From positions 1 to 33,713 of the forward strand of contig JAPPFD010000019.1 in NCBI GenBank assembly GCA_028823995.1: a stretch of DNA of 33,713 bases, given 5' to 3'. Every line of letters begins with the position of its first letter. The stretch's first letter is position 1. A program made the position numbers and the translations under genes. The notes below the pieces were generated by a model. The model saw only the letters and a program-made list of their open reading frames with translations, was not told the origin of the DNA and made no database searches. Shown one piece after another: positions 22,050 through 30,531 of the stretch. The stretch is from a bacterium. GTDB lineage: Bacteria; Actinomycetota; Acidimicrobiia; Spongiisociales; ZC4RG35.

Positions 22050-22622
22050 GTGACCGAAAGCGTACCCGACACGAGTGGCAGCCCGGCAGACGCCGTGTTC
22101 GAAGCGATGCGCCGTCGCCGGATGCACCGCGTCTTCACTTCCGAACTTCCGGACGCCGACGTCCTCGAGCGACTCGTCTACGCGGCCGGCCGCGCTCAGG
22201 TAGCCCGCCCGGGCATCCGGCATCTGATCGTCGTCACCGACCCGCGGCTGGTGCGGACGGTGCGGCATGCGTGTCCGGGGTTCGTCAACAACGCTCCCGC
22301 GGTCATCGTCATCTGCAGCGACCTGCGAAAGGCCCACGAAGTCATGGGACCCCGAGGAGTGGAGGTCGTCACCCGGCTGGACGCCGGCGCCGCGGCCGGC
22401 TACATCACCATAGCCGCCCCCACACTCGGCATCGGCGTTTGCAAAGTCACGAGTTGGACGGAGGAGGTGGTCCAATCCATCTTCGGCCTTCCGGACCACA
22501 TACGCCCCGAAGTCCTGATGGCGATCGGGATTCCCGTGGCGAATCATCCCAAGCCCGTCAAGGGCTTCCACCCCGACGTCCACCACGATCTCTACGGACA
22601 GGACTGGAGCGACACGCGGTGA
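22050..22622 (+). CDS. Nitroreductase-family protein
   Basis: This 190-aa protein has the FMN-dependent nitroreductase fold. Its N-terminal FEAMRRRRMHRVFTSELPDADVLERLVYAA matches the family phosphate-binding/start block (RRSxRxF). DAGAAAGYITIAAPTLGIGVC corresponds to the helix with the conserved NxxLAAxxLGLG-type segment. VLMAIGIPVANHPK corresponds to the C-terminal GYP-type motif. It probably reduces an organic substrate with NAD(P)H in the cytosol; the substrate is unknown. The GTG start is supported by a -10 hexamer 8 nt upstream. The next gene overlaps by 4 nt (GTGA), and the selenoprotein candidate is divergent. Confidence 0.85.
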   Translation: MTESVPDTSGSPADAVFEAMRRRRMHRVFTSELPDADVLERLVYAAGRAQVARPGIRHLIVVTDPRLVRTVRHACPGFVNNAPAVIVICSDLRKAHEVMGPRGVEVVTRLDAGAAAGYITIAAPTLGIGVCKVTSWTEEVVQSIFGLPDHIRPEVLMAIGIPVANHPKPVKGFHPDVHHDLYGQDWSDTR

Positions 22623-22930
22623 CCCACGACATGCAGGACGATCCCCTATTCGACTTCATCCTCTATTTGATCACCTCCGCCCGCACGAGCCTCGATGAGA
22701 GAGCCATTTACGGTTCGTACCGGCTCATAGAAGGCGCCAGCCGGCTTATCGAAGCAGCCGAGGAGATCCCCGGGTTGGACGTGGACGACTTCCTTCGGGC
22801 CACGCGGGACTCCATCGACCGGAACAAGACGCGGATGATGCTGGAAAAGGACGTCTACCGGACATGGCTCACCGACCTGGCGGCCGGGCTGGCGTCAGAG
22901 TCCGTGAAGCGAAACACCGGAGACAACTGA
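22619..22930 (+). CDS. Small helical protein, possibly DUF6092
   Basis: This 103-aa protein is predicted all-helical (FDFILYLITSARTSLDERAIYGSYRLIEGASRLIEAAEE...). It resembles the actinobacterial DUF6092 group, though I am not certain. The GTG overlaps the nitroreductase stop (GTGA), so the pair is probably translated together and may act in one pathway. No catalytic motif or membrane segment is seen. Confidence 0.65.
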   Translation: MTHDMQDDPLFDFILYLITSARTSLDERAIYGSYRLIEGASRLIEAAEEIPGLDVDDFLRATRDSIDRNKTRMMLEKDVYRTWLTDLAAGLASESVKRNTGDN

Positions 22931-23019
22931 CAACCGGTGCTGGCCGCCACAGCCTACCCGAATTGGGTTCGGCGTGGCCGTGAGTTCGCTTCCTTACAAG
23001 GGAACAACCGACACAACAG

Positions 23020-23093
23020 TGGGCCCGGCAGGACTCGAACCTGCAACCAACGGATTATGAGTCCGCTGCTCTGACCACTTGAGCTACGGGCCC
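23020..23093 (-). tRNA. tRNA with CAU anticodon (Met, or Ile2)
   Basis: This 74-nt cloverleaf has a perfect 7-bp acceptor stem GGGCCCG/CGGGCCC, D-arm GCTC...GAGC, anticodon loop CTCATAA (anticodon CAT) and T-arm GCAGG-TTCGAGT-CCTGC. The discriminator base is A and CCA is not encoded. It is not an initiator type. Elongator Met and lysidine-modified Ile2 cannot be separated by eye. Confidence 0.93.
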
Positions 23094-23155
23094 GGTCGTT
23101 CCCATTTTACGGGATGCCGGAGTCGTTGACCTGCTGTTAGCATCTAGAGCTAGTC

Positions 23156-23229
23156 CGGGCTGTGGCGCAGCATGGCAGCGCGCTTGACTGGGGGTCAAGA
23201 GGTCGCCGGTTCAAATCCGGCCAGCCCGA
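23156..23229 (+). tRNA. tRNA-Pro(GGG)
   Basis: Acceptor stem CGGGCTG/CAGCCCG, anticodon stem TTGA/TCAA with loop CTGGGGG (anticodon GGG), and T-arm GCCGG-TTCAAAT-CCGGC. Discriminator A, no encoded CCA. It is divergent from the CAU tRNA, 62 bp apart. Confidence 0.93.
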
Positions 23230-23277
23230 CCCTTTCCCTGCTCCTGCCTCCAGTTAAATCACGGAGCCGCCGGCCGG

Positions 23278-23775
23278 TCAGTAGCCGACGTCGATGGGCT
23301 GCTCGGGCAGGCAGTCCTCCACAATCACAGCCAGATGCTCTCCGAGGCGGCTGGGTGCGAAACTCTCCCCCGAAGCCGCCTGCAACTCCCGGACACTCCA
23401 CCAGCGATGCTCCAGCACCGTCTCGGCCTCCAGGTCGACCGCGACGGTCGGGGAGACAACGAAGCGGGGAACTCGGAGCAGGAAAAACCTCTCCCGTGCC
23501 TCATAGGTCCGGTCACCCCATCTCCAGACGGCCTGCCTTCTCCACACCCACGGGCCGAGGTCGACCCCGGTGAGGCCGGTCTCCTCCCGGAGTTCCCGGA
23601 TAGCCGCCTCCTCGTGGGTCTCCCCCGGCTTCAACCCCCCGCCCGGGGTGAGCCATACCGAATCCTCTTTGCGGTGGGGCAACTGCGTGCGAAGCAGCAG
23701 CACCCGGTCAGACTCATCGATGACGAGCACCCGGGCCGTTCGCCGGATAGGATGTCTACCTGCTGGACCCTTCAA
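23278..23775 (-). CDS. NUDIX hydrolase
   Basis: This 165-aa hydrolase acts on nucleoside-diphosphate-linked compounds. The Nudix box is complete: GGGLKPGETHEEAAIRELRE, then ETGL (Gx5Ex7REUxEExGU). The start is set at a TTG (23775) because GGAGGA lies 7 nt upstream and the product then begins LKGPAGRHPIRRTARVLVID, close to the family start. The frame stays open to 23853 but that extension has no support. It is the last gene of a likely der-small membrane protein-NUDIX operon. The substrate is unknown. Confidence 0.88.
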   Translation of the reverse strand: MKGPAGRHPIRRTARVLVIDESDRVLLLRTQLPHRKEDSVWLTPGGGLKPGETHEEAAIRELREETGLTGVDLGPWVWRRQAVWRWGDRTYEARERFFLLRVPRFVVSPTVAVDLEAETVLEHRWWSVRELQAASGESFAPSRLGEHLAVIVEDCLPEQPIDVGY

Positions 23776-23853
23776 ATCATGCTCCTCCGATCGGTTCCCG
23801 CCTAGAGCCTTTGGCCTGCAGTGCGGTTCCGGCGAAGAATAAGGGACCGGCAA

Positions 23854-24015
23854 TCAACCGAACAGGCGGGAGATCAGCCATCCCATGCCCTGGACCAGCC
23901 GCCACAGGAGATAGAGCGCGGTCAAGGCGATGGTGATCTTGAAGCCCCACGGATAGGGTTCCCGTTCCTCGGTTCCCCCGTCCCTCTCCGGCAAGCAGGG
24001 ATCTCCATGGCTCAT
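23854..24015 (-). CDS. 53-aa single-helix membrane protein after der
   Basis: This short protein has a polar, acidic N-terminus with DPCLPERDGGTEEREPYPWG and one membrane helix (FKITIALTALYLLWRLVQGM). Its ATG shares one base with the der stop (TGATG), so translation is coupled to der. No family was recognised. Coupling and composition make it a credible gene despite its size. Confidence 0.7.
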   Translation of the reverse strand: MSHGDPCLPERDGGTEEREPYPWGFKITIALTALYLLWRLVQGMGWLISRLFG

Positions 24016-25334
24016 CAAGCGTTCCTTGTCCGGCGGCGGGTCACGAACCGGACCGGGGTGCCCACCAGGTCGTACTGCTCGCGGAGTTTCCTCTCCAGAT
24101 AACGCAGGTACTCGGGGATCAGTCGGGAGCCGACAGTGAAGAGCACCATGGTGGGAGGCCTGACACCGGCCTGCACGGCGTACATGATGCGGCACCGCCG
24201 GCCCTTGTGAGGAGGCGGCGGCTGGGCGGCCACCCAGGCGGCCACCAGCCGGTTCAGTTCCCCGGTCGGCACCCGTTGACCGGCGTTCTCAAGCACCATC
24301 TCCAGCGCGGCTCCGAGACGTCCGATCCGGGCGCCGGTCAGAGCGGAGAGACGCAGGACCGGCGCCCAGGAGATGAACCCCAGCCGGTCGGGTATCGACT
24401 CCTCGGTCCACTCCCGTTGCTCGGGGTCGATGGCGTCCCACTTGTTGAGGAGCACCACCAGGGCGGTGCCCGCCTCCGCCGCCGCCCGGGCGATCTTCTG
24501 GTCCTGGTAGGTGGCGCCCTCCAGTGCGTCCACCACCAACAGCGCCGCATCCGCCCTCGACAGGGCGTCCCGTGCTCTGAGCACGGCGTAGTAGTCGGCC
24601 TCATCGCTGTTCCGAGGCCTCCGGCGGATCCCTGCGGTGTCCACCAACCGGTAGGTGACGCCGTCGAGTTCGACATCCACATCCACCGGATCCCGGGTGG
24701 TACCCGGAACATCGGAGACGATCACCCGTTGTGATCCGCAAAGGCGGTTCAGGAGAGTGGACTTGCCGGTGTTGGGGCGACCCACGATCGCAATCCGGAA
24801 GGGCTCGTCGGCGGGATGGGGCTCCCGTTCGGGAAGGACCGACAGGACCTCATCGAGGAGGTCTCCCACTCCCCTGCCGTGGATTGCACTCACCGGGTGC
24901 GGCTCTCCCAGGCCCAGCGACCAGTACTCGGCCACCGCCATCTCCCTGCGAGGATTGTCGATCTTGTTGGCGGCCATCACCGCCGGGACCCCACTCCTCT
25001 TCACAACGGCCGCCATCCCTTCGTCGTCGTCACCCAGCGCCGCCGTGCCGTCCACCACGAACAACACCGCGTCGGCCCCGCTCACCGCGGCTTCGGCCTG
25101 GTGGCGAATCGCTTCGGAGAAGGGTGATGACGGATCCCGTTCCCAACCCCCCGTGTCCACCAGGAGGAAGCGGCGGTCCGCCCACTCGGCGGTGAAGATA
25201 CGGCGGTCCCGGGTCACTCCCGGCTCCGATTGGACCACCGCCGCGCGCCGACCGATGATCCGGTTGATCAGGGTGGACTTGCCCACGTTGGGACGCCCCA
25301 CCACAGCCACCACCGCCAAACGCTCCGAGGACAT
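24015..25334 (-). CDS. der: Ribosome-assembly GTPase Der (EngA)
   Basis: This 439-aa double GTPase is needed for 50S ribosomal subunit maturation. The first G domain has GRPNVGKSTL (P-loop), DTGGW and NKID. The second has GRPNTGKSTL, DTAGIRRR and NKWD. A KH-like C-terminal domain follows (about 350-439, RRCRIMYAVQAGVRPPTMVLF and the IPEYLRYLERKLREQYDLVGTPVRF block). It is full length with all G motifs. The ATG at 25334 is preceded by TAGTCT 7 nt upstream, suggesting a leaderless mRNA. It heads an operon with the small membrane protein and the NUDIX gene; ispH is divergent. Confidence 0.97.
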   Translation of the reverse strand: MSSERLAVVAVVGRPNVGKSTLINRIIGRRAAVVQSEPGVTRDRRIFTAEWADRRFLLVDTGGWERDPSSPFSEAIRHQAEAAVSGADAVLFVVDGTAALGDDDEGMAAVVKRSGVPAVMAANKIDNPRREMAVAEYWSLGLGEPHPVSAIHGRGVGDLLDEVLSVLPEREPHPADEPFRIAIVGRPNTGKSTLLNRLCGSQRVIVSDVPGTTRDPVDVDVELDGVTYRLVDTAGIRRRPRNSDEADYYAVLRARDALSRADAALLVVDALEGATYQDQKIARAAAEAGTALVVLLNKWDAIDPEQREWTEESIPDRLGFISWAPVLRLSALTGARIGRLGAALEMVLENAGQRVPTGELNRLVAAWVAAQPPPPHKGRRCRIMYAVQAGVRPPTMVLFTVGSRLIPEYLRYLERKLREQYDLVGTPVRFVTRRRTRNA

Positions 25335-25341
25335 ACCCGAA

Positions 25342-25347
25342 AGACTA
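25342..25347 (-). promoter_or_regulatory. -10 box of der, probable leaderless start
   Basis: TAGTCT on the minus strand ends 7 nt before the der ATG. No clear -35 box. Confidence 0.4.
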
Positions 25348-25468
25348 AGGGTCCGGGAGCCGTTTGGAGAGAGCCATAAGAGATGCCGGACGGATGGCTC
25401 GAGGATCCCGGCCTATCGGGAACACCTGATGAAGTGACCACAAAATGGTGAACCGCTCCTCCGCGGTG

Positions 25469-25474
25469 TATAAC
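25469..25474 (+). promoter_or_regulatory. -10 box of ispH, probable leaderless start
   Basis: TATAAC ends 9 nt before the ATG at 25484. There is no ribosome site before that ATG, consistent with a leaderless message. Confidence 0.5.
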
Positions 25475-25483
25475 ATCACCCAT

Positions 25484-26530
25484 ATGGTTGACAGAATCAT
25501 TCTGGCCGAGCCCCGAGGGTTCTGCGCGGGAGTGGAGATGGCGATCAAAGCCCTCACCTGGATGCTCAGGATCTTTGCGGTGCCGGTCTATTGCTATCAC
25601 GAGATCGTCCACAACGCGTGGGTGGTGCGCGCCTTTGAGAAAGCGGGGGTGATTTTCGTGAACGACATCTCCGAGGTCCCGACCGGATCACCGGTGATGC
25701 TGTCAGCCCACGGGTCGGCGCCCCAGGTCGTCGAGGATGCGGAAAACCGGGCGGCGGTCGTGATCGACGCGGTCTGCCCCCTGGTCACCAAAGTCCATCA
25801 TGAGGTGAAAAGGATGTCGCAGAACGGTTATGACATCCTCTATATCGGACACAAACGCCATGACGAGGCGGTGGGCACCGTGGCGGTGGCCCCCGAGGCG
25901 ATAACCATGGTGAGTCCCGAGTCGGGAGTCGGGGCCTTCACACCGAAGGATCCCTCCCGCGTGGCCCTGCTGGCTCAGACCACGTTGGGCATGCACGAGT
26001 GGAGTTCGGTACACGATCAGGCCTCAGATCAGTTCCCCGAACTCTGGACCGCCCGGCGCTCCGACCTCTGCTACGCCACCACCAACCGCCAGACCGTCGT
26101 GCAGAGCATGGCGGAGACCTGCGACCTGATCCTGGTGGTGGGCTCTGACAACTCCTCCAACACCCAGGCCCTGGTGAGGGTGGCGGACGATCTGGGCACC
26201 ATCGCCCATCGCATCGACCGGGCGGCCGACATCCGCCCCGAGTGGCTGGAGGGAGTCTCGGTGGTGGGCCTCACCGCGGGTGCGTCGGCGCCCGAGCACC
26301 TGGTGCAGGAGGTGATCGACGCCTTGGAACCTCGGCACGGATTCGAAATGGCCCACGTCACCGACGAGGAGGAGTACTTCCCACTCCCCCGCCAGCTTCG
26401 GGTGTTCACCTCGCTCCTGGGTCAGGTGGTGGAGGCCGGGCTCACGGTTCCCGCATCCGACTGGCATGCCTGGACCGACTTCGACCGCTCCTGGACGGCC
26501 ACCGACGCGCTCTCGCTGATCAACCGGTAA
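25484..26530 (+). CDS. ispH: 4-hydroxy-3-methylbut-2-enyl diphosphate reductase
   Basis: This 348-aa iron-sulfur enzyme (LytB) makes IPP and DMAPP from HMBPP in the last step of the MEP isoprenoid pathway. The three cluster cysteines are Cys14 (RGFCAGV), Cys98 (DAVCPLVTKVH) and Cys196 (DLCYATTNRQ). Substrate residues His43 (EIVHN), His77 (SAHGSAP), His126 and Glu128 (GHKRHDEAVGT), and the TTNRQ block are present. The ATG at 25484 gives the canonical MVDRIILAEPRGFCAGV start; an in-frame ATG at 25445 lies upstream of the apparent promoter and is less likely. Divergent from der, convergent with the ABC exporter gene. It supplies isoprenoids, the precursors any sterol made by this cell would need. 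Confidence 0.97.
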   Translation: MVDRIILAEPRGFCAGVEMAIKALTWMLRIFAVPVYCYHEIVHNAWVVRAFEKAGVIFVNDISEVPTGSPVMLSAHGSAPQVVEDAENRAAVVIDAVCPLVTKVHHEVKRMSQNGYDILYIGHKRHDEAVGTVAVAPEAITMVSPESGVGAFTPKDPSRVALLAQTTLGMHEWSSVHDQASDQFPELWTARRSDLCYATTNRQTVVQSMAETCDLILVVGSDNSSNTQALVRVADDLGTIAHRIDRAADIRPEWLEGVSVVGLTAGASAPEHLVQEVIDALEPRHGFEMAHVTDEEEYFPLPRQLRVFTSLLGQVVEAGLTVPASDWHAWTDFDRSWTATDALSLINR

Positions 26531-26570
26531 CAGTTTCGGGCCGGAGCCGACCCCGATCGAGGTTTCTATC

Positions 26571-28460
26571 TCAGCCGACCGGCTGGAACTGGGTCAGATA
26601 CAGGGTGGCGTACAGCCCGTCAAGATCAAGGAGTTCGGAGTGGGTTCCCTGCTCCACCAGGCGTCCCCGGTCGATCACCACTATGTGGTCGGCGGCTTTC
26701 ACCGTGGAGAGCCGGTGAGCGATCACCAGAGAGGTCCGTTTTGCCATCAGGCGTTCCAAAGCCTCCTGGATCAGCGCTTCGGAGCGGCTGTCCAGATGGG
26801 ACGTGGCCTCGTCGAGGATGAGAATTGCGGGGTTCTTGAGTATCACCCTGGCAATGGCCACCCTCTGTTTCTCGCCTCCCGACAGCCGGTAGCCGCGTTC
26901 GCCCACCACGGTGCCGAGCCCGTCGGGCAGGGAGCGGACCAACTCGGTCAGGTTGGCGGTCTCACAGGCCTCCCACAACTCAGACTCGGTGGCTTCGGGG
27001 CGGGCGTAGCGCAGATTGGCTGCGATCGTGTCATGGACTAGATATGTCTCCTGGGTCACCTCCCCCACCGCTGCGGCCAGCGTGGAGAAGGTCAGGTCCC
27101 GCACGTCGACTCCGTCGATCCGTACTGCTCCCCGGGTGACGTCATAGAGGCGGGGCACCAGGTACGACAGGGTGGTCTTTCCCGCTCCGGAGGGACCGAC
27201 CACCGCCACCAGGGCGCCCGCCGGCACCCGGAAGGAAACGTCCTCCAGCGCCCACTCCCGGGTGGAGACCTGGGCCTGGGTCTCGCCGTCCCGCTCGAAC
27301 GAGGAGACGTCCCAAGGAGTGAAACGCTGGGCGGAGCCGAGCCCCTCGGGACGGTCGGTCGGATACCGGAACCATGTCCTCTCGAATACGACCTCTCCCG
27401 AGACCTTCTCCAGGTCCCGCGCCCGGGGGGACTCGGGAAGGTCGAGGGGGATGTCGAGCACCGCGAAGACCCTCTCGAAGGAGACGAGCGACGTGGCGAA
27501 CTCCACCCGGGTGTTGGAGAGGGCGGTGAGGGGCGCGTAGAGCTGGGTGAGAAGGGTGGAGAACATCACCACCGTCCCGAGAGATATGTGGCCCTCGATC
27601 ACCATCCATCCCCCCACCCAGAACACCGCCGCCGCGCCCAAGGCGCTCACCACCCCCATCGCCGCCTGGAATCCCCGACCGATCAAAGCGCTCCTGATCC
27701 CGAGGTCCCTGACTCCGGCCGCCTCCTGTGAGAACCGGTCGCGCTCGCGCCGTCCCCGATCGAAGAGCTTCACCAGGAGCGCTCCCGAGACGTTGAAGGT
27801 CTCCTGGAGGATGGAGGCCATGGTTGCGTTGTGTTTCATCTGGCGTTCGGTGACCGCCCGCAGGGTCCTCGCCACCCGACGGGCGGGAGCGACGAACAGG
27901 GGCAGGGCAGCCACCGCCAGGAGGGTGAGCCGCCAGTCGGCGCCGATCAGCACCGCCAGGATGGCGACCACCGCCACCAGATTGGAGAGTATGGTGACGA
28001 ACGTCCCGGTGATGGCCTGCTGGGCGCCCACAACATCCGACTGGATGCGGGAGATCAACTCGCCCGTGCGGGTGTTGGTGAAAAAACCGAGCGACATGCG
28101 CTGGAGGTGAGCGTAGAGCTCGCAGCGAAGATCGAAAATGATCCCCTCCCCGGCCTGGGAAGACCACCAGCGCTGAAGTATCCCCACTGCGGCGATCACC
28201 AGCGGCACCGCCACCATCCCTATCCCGAGCAGGGTCAGTGCCCTCAGGTCACCCTGGGGGATCGCTTCGTCGATGAGAAGGCGGATCAGGATAGGAGGCA
28301 CCACCGACAGCCCCGAGACCACCACCACGGTGATCAGCACGCCCACCAGTCGGCCGAGATAGGGGCGTCCGTATCCCGCCACCCTCCCGAGAAGGGCCCG
28401 GTCGATGGCGGGAGGGGTCTCTCCCACGCTCCTCATGTAGCTGTACCAGCCGTGCCACAT
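26571..28460 (-). CDS. ABC exporter (fused permease-ATPase)
   Basis: This 629-aa half-transporter of the ABCB/MsbA-like type works as a dimer. Six membrane helices lie within about 35-320. The ATPase domain (about 355-629) has Walker A GPSGAGKTT (422-430), Q-loop VTQETYL, signature LSGGEKQR (526-533), Walker B ILILDE (546-551) and H-loop IAHRLST. The nucleotide-binding domain carries an extra ~30 residues (about 371-400) between the FERTWFRYP strand and EWALEDVSF, longer than usual. The ATG at 28460 lacks a ribosome site. Substrate (lipid, peptide or drug) unknown. It has no partner gene, so a homodimer is likely. Confidence 0.92.
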   Translation of the reverse strand: MWHGWYSYMRSVGETPPAIDRALLGRVAGYGRPYLGRLVGVLITVVVVSGLSVVPPILIRLLIDEAIPQGDLRALTLLGIGMVAVPLVIAAVGILQRWWSSQAGEGIIFDLRCELYAHLQRMSLGFFTNTRTGELISRIQSDVVGAQQAITGTFVTILSNLVAVVAILAVLIGADWRLTLLAVAALPLFVAPARRVARTLRAVTERQMKHNATMASILQETFNVSGALLVKLFDRGRRERDRFSQEAAGVRDLGIRSALIGRGFQAAMGVVSALGAAAVFWVGGWMVIEGHISLGTVVMFSTLLTQLYAPLTALSNTRVEFATSLVSFERVFAVLDIPLDLPESPRARDLEKVSGEVVFERTWFRYPTDRPEGLGSAQRFTPWDVSSFERDGETQAQVSTREWALEDVSFRVPAGALVAVVGPSGAGKTTLSYLVPRLYDVTRGAVRIDGVDVRDLTFSTLAAAVGEVTQETYLVHDTIAANLRYARPEATESELWEACETANLTELVRSLPDGLGTVVGERGYRLSGGEKQRVAIARVILKNPAILILDEATSHLDSRSEALIQEALERLMAKRTSLVIAHRLSTVKAADHIVVIDRGRLVEQGTHSELLDLDGLYATLYLTQFQPVG

Positions 28461-28558
28461 GGAAAGAGCAGGCTACCCCGGCTCTTGGGCCTATCGGCAA
28501 CCCGGTCAGCATGGCACCTCGCGGTGCGCATTGTGTCCCGGAATGTCCTACAAACCGG

Positions 28559-28582
28559 GTTAGGCCCCCCGGTGGGCCTAAC
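28559..28582. promoter_or_regulatory. Hairpin/dyad before lipoate-ligase-like gene
   Basis: GTTAGGCCC and GGGCCTAAC form a perfect 9-bp stem with a 6-nt loop, between the divergent exporter and ligase genes, ending 12 bp before the latter's start. It could be an operator or a transcription-start-proximal hairpin. Confidence 0.5.
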
Positions 28583-28594
28583 TTCTATCGGTGA

Positions 28595-29386
28595 ATGCGT
28601 TCTCGAACCGACGGAAGCCCCCGCCGCATCGTGGTGCTCCGCGCCGGCAATCCCGAGAACCCGCCGCTCGACACCGCCATATCCCACGCAATCCTGGAGG
28701 AGGTCGCCGCCGGGCGACGGAGTGAAACCTTCCGGCTTTACATTCCGGGCCGGGTGGTGGCCTTCGGTCGCCAGGACACGGTGGCCGAGGGATACCCCGA
28801 GGCGGTCCGCGCCTGCCGTTTGGAGGGATACGAGGCAGTCGAACGGCTGGCGGGGGGGCGCGCCGCGGTCTTCAACCGGGGAACCCTGGCGTTCTCCTGG
28901 GCGATCCCCGCCTCCGATCCGGTGGGGACGATCGGAGTCCGCTTTGCAGAGATCGACCGGATCGTGGTGGGGGCGCTCTCCTCCCTGGGCTTCGACGCCC
29001 GGGTGGGAGAGGTGGAGGGAGAGTACTGTCCGGGTCGCTACAGCGTCAATCTCTCCGGACGGTGGAAGGTGATGGGAGTCGGCCAGCGTTTACGCCGGGG
29101 CGTGGCGCACGTGGGCGGGGTGGTGGCGGTGCGGGGCCGTGAAGCCATCAACCAGGTGCTCACCCCCGTCTATCGGGCGCTGTCGGTCGACTGGGACCCC
29201 GACGCCACCGGGTCCCTCCGGGCCGCCCTGCCGAATACGACCATGTCCGAGGTCGCGGACGCTCTCCTGGCCGAACTGGCGCTGGTGGGCGAGATCTCAG
29301 AAGAGCAACTCGGCGAGGAGACCCTCAGGCGCGCGCACGACCTCCTCCCCCAGCACTTACCGGCCCAGGATCCGGGGCGGTCGTGA
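28595..29386 (+). CDS. Lipoate-protein ligase A-family protein
   Basis: This 263-aa protein has the BPL/LplA/LipB fold. Typical blocks are VERLAGGRAAVFNRGTLAFSW (the RR-GG-AV-H region), EGEYCPGRYSVNLSGRWKVMGVGQRLRRG (lysine-bearing core) and a C-terminal helical tail. Family members join lipoate or octanoate, or a related acid, to a lysine of a carrier protein such as GcvH or a dehydrogenase E2 subunit, in the cytosol. Octanoyltransferase and ligase activity cannot be separated here. The start ATG has no ribosome site. The next gene overlaps by 4 nt (GTGA), beginning a tight co-directional run. Confidence 0.85.
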   Translation: MRSRTDGSPRRIVVLRAGNPENPPLDTAISHAILEEVAAGRRSETFRLYIPGRVVAFGRQDTVAEGYPEAVRACRLEGYEAVERLAGGRAAVFNRGTLAFSWAIPASDPVGTIGVRFAEIDRIVVGALSSLGFDARVGEVEGEYCPGRYSVNLSGRWKVMGVGQRLRRGVAHVGGVVAVRGREAINQVLTPVYRALSVDWDPDATGSLRAALPNTTMSEVADALLAELALVGEISEEQLGEETLRRAHDLLPQHLPAQDPGRS

Positions 29387-30531
29387 GTAGCCTCGGGCCG
29401 ATGGGTTTGCGGATCGCAGTCGTGAACGGACCCAACCTCAACCTGTTGGGAACCCGCCAGCCGGAGGTGTACGGATCCACGACCCTGGAGAGGCTGGTCC
29501 GCCTGCTCACCGCCTGGGGGCGGCCGGTGGCAGCGGAGGTCTCCCACTTCCAATCCAACCACGAGGGGGAGATCATCGATCACCTCCACAGCCTGCGGGG
29601 GCTAGCCGACGGCGTGGTGATCAATCCGGGTGCATTCACCCACTACTCGTATGCGATTGCCGACGCCATCGAAGCTGTGGAACTCCCGACCGTGGAAGTG
29701 CACATCTCCAACATCATGAAGAGAGAGGAGTGGCGGCGGCATTCGGTGGTCTCGCCGGCCTGCGTGGCCACCATCTATGGGAGGGGAGTCGAAGGGTACC
29801 TGTGGGGGATCCGCCACCTCCACTACCGGCGGATCGGTGCCCCCGAGACCATCCATGGAGAGGGAGGGGCGGTGGCCGATCTCCGCCTTCCCGAGGGGGC
29901 GGGACCCCATCCGGTGGTGGTGCTGCTGCACGGTGGGGGATGGATGGGACAGTGGCGCCGAGACCAGTTGGACGGGATGGCTGTCGACCTTTGGAGCCGC
30001 AGCTACGCAACCCTCAACTTCGAATACCTCCCGCCCCGAGAGGACGGACGGTTCCCGGCCGTATTGGAGGCGGCTGACCGAGCACGGCATCTGATCTCGG
30101 CCCGCCCGGAACTCGACTCGGATCGGGTGGCGCTGCTGGGACACTCGGCGGGGGGGAACCTGGCTCTGATGGCGGCCGGGCGGTGGCGAGCGGCGGGAGG
30201 AGCCCCCCGCCTGACGGTCTCGGTGGCGGGAGTGACCACTCTCCGCGAAGACAGCGAACTGGACCTCGCCTACCTGGGAGGCCAGGACCCCAAGGCTGCT
30301 TCTCCCCGGCGCCTGGTGCCGATCGGAGTGGAGACGCTCATGATCCACTCCACCGATGATGAGATGGTTCCCGCCGAGCACTCGGTGGGATACGCACAGG
30401 ACGCCTCGGCAGCCGGGGACCGGGTGGAGACGGTGATTCTCGACCACGGAGGGCACTTGGGCTATCTGGACCCTGCCAATCGAGCGTGGACCGTTGCCCG
30501 GGAAAGGTTCATCTCCGCTTTCCCGGCATGA
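29383..30531 (+). CDS. aroQ: Fusion of type II 3-dehydroquinate dehydratase and alpha/beta hydrolase
   Basis: This 382-aa protein has two catalytic domains. Residues about 7-150 are AroQ: NGPNLNLLGTRQPEVYG (lid Arg and Tyr), FQSNHEGEIIDHLH, NPGAFTHYSYAIADAI, EVHISN and REEWRRHSVVSP, i.e. all shikimate-pathway active-site blocks. Residues about 155-382 are an esterase/lipase-like hydrolase with oxyanion motif HGGGW, nucleophile GHSAGG, Asp in STDDEMV and His in HGGHLGY, so the triad looks complete. AroQ is normally ~145 residues and stands alone. The GTG at 29383 overlaps the upstream stop; the ATG at 29401 would give the classic MGLRIAVVNGPN start and is equally possible. The next gene overlaps by 4 nt. 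Why the two are joined is unknown. Confidence 0.88.
   Translation: MSSLGPMGLRIAVVNGPNLNLLGTRQPEVYGSTTLERLVRLLTAWGRPVAAEVSHFQSNHEGEIIDHLHSLRGLADGVVINPGAFTHYSYAIADAIEAVELPTVEVHISNIMKREEWRRHSVVSPACVATIYGRGVEGYLWGIRHLHYRRIGAPETIHGEGGAVADLRLPEGAGPHPVVVLLHGGGWMGQWRRDQLDGMAVDLWSRSYATLNFEYLPPREDGRFPAVLEAADRARHLISARPELDSDRVALLGHSAGGNLALMAAGRWRAAGGAPRLTVSVAGVTTLREDSELDLAYLGGQDPKAASPRRLVPIGVETLMIHSTDDEMVPAEHSVGYAQDASAAGDRVETVILDHGGHLGYLDPANRAWTVARERFISAFPA

Noticed and set aside
23020..23229. The two tRNA genes as the attachment site of the island
   Set aside because: They lie about 15 kb from the integrase with core genes between, and no integrase-matching repeat was seen there.
23172..23573. 133-aa plus-strand frame starting MAARLTGGQEVAGSNPASPT
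   Set aside because: Its beginning is the tRNA-Pro gene translated, a common artefact; the rest is antisense to the NUDIX gene.
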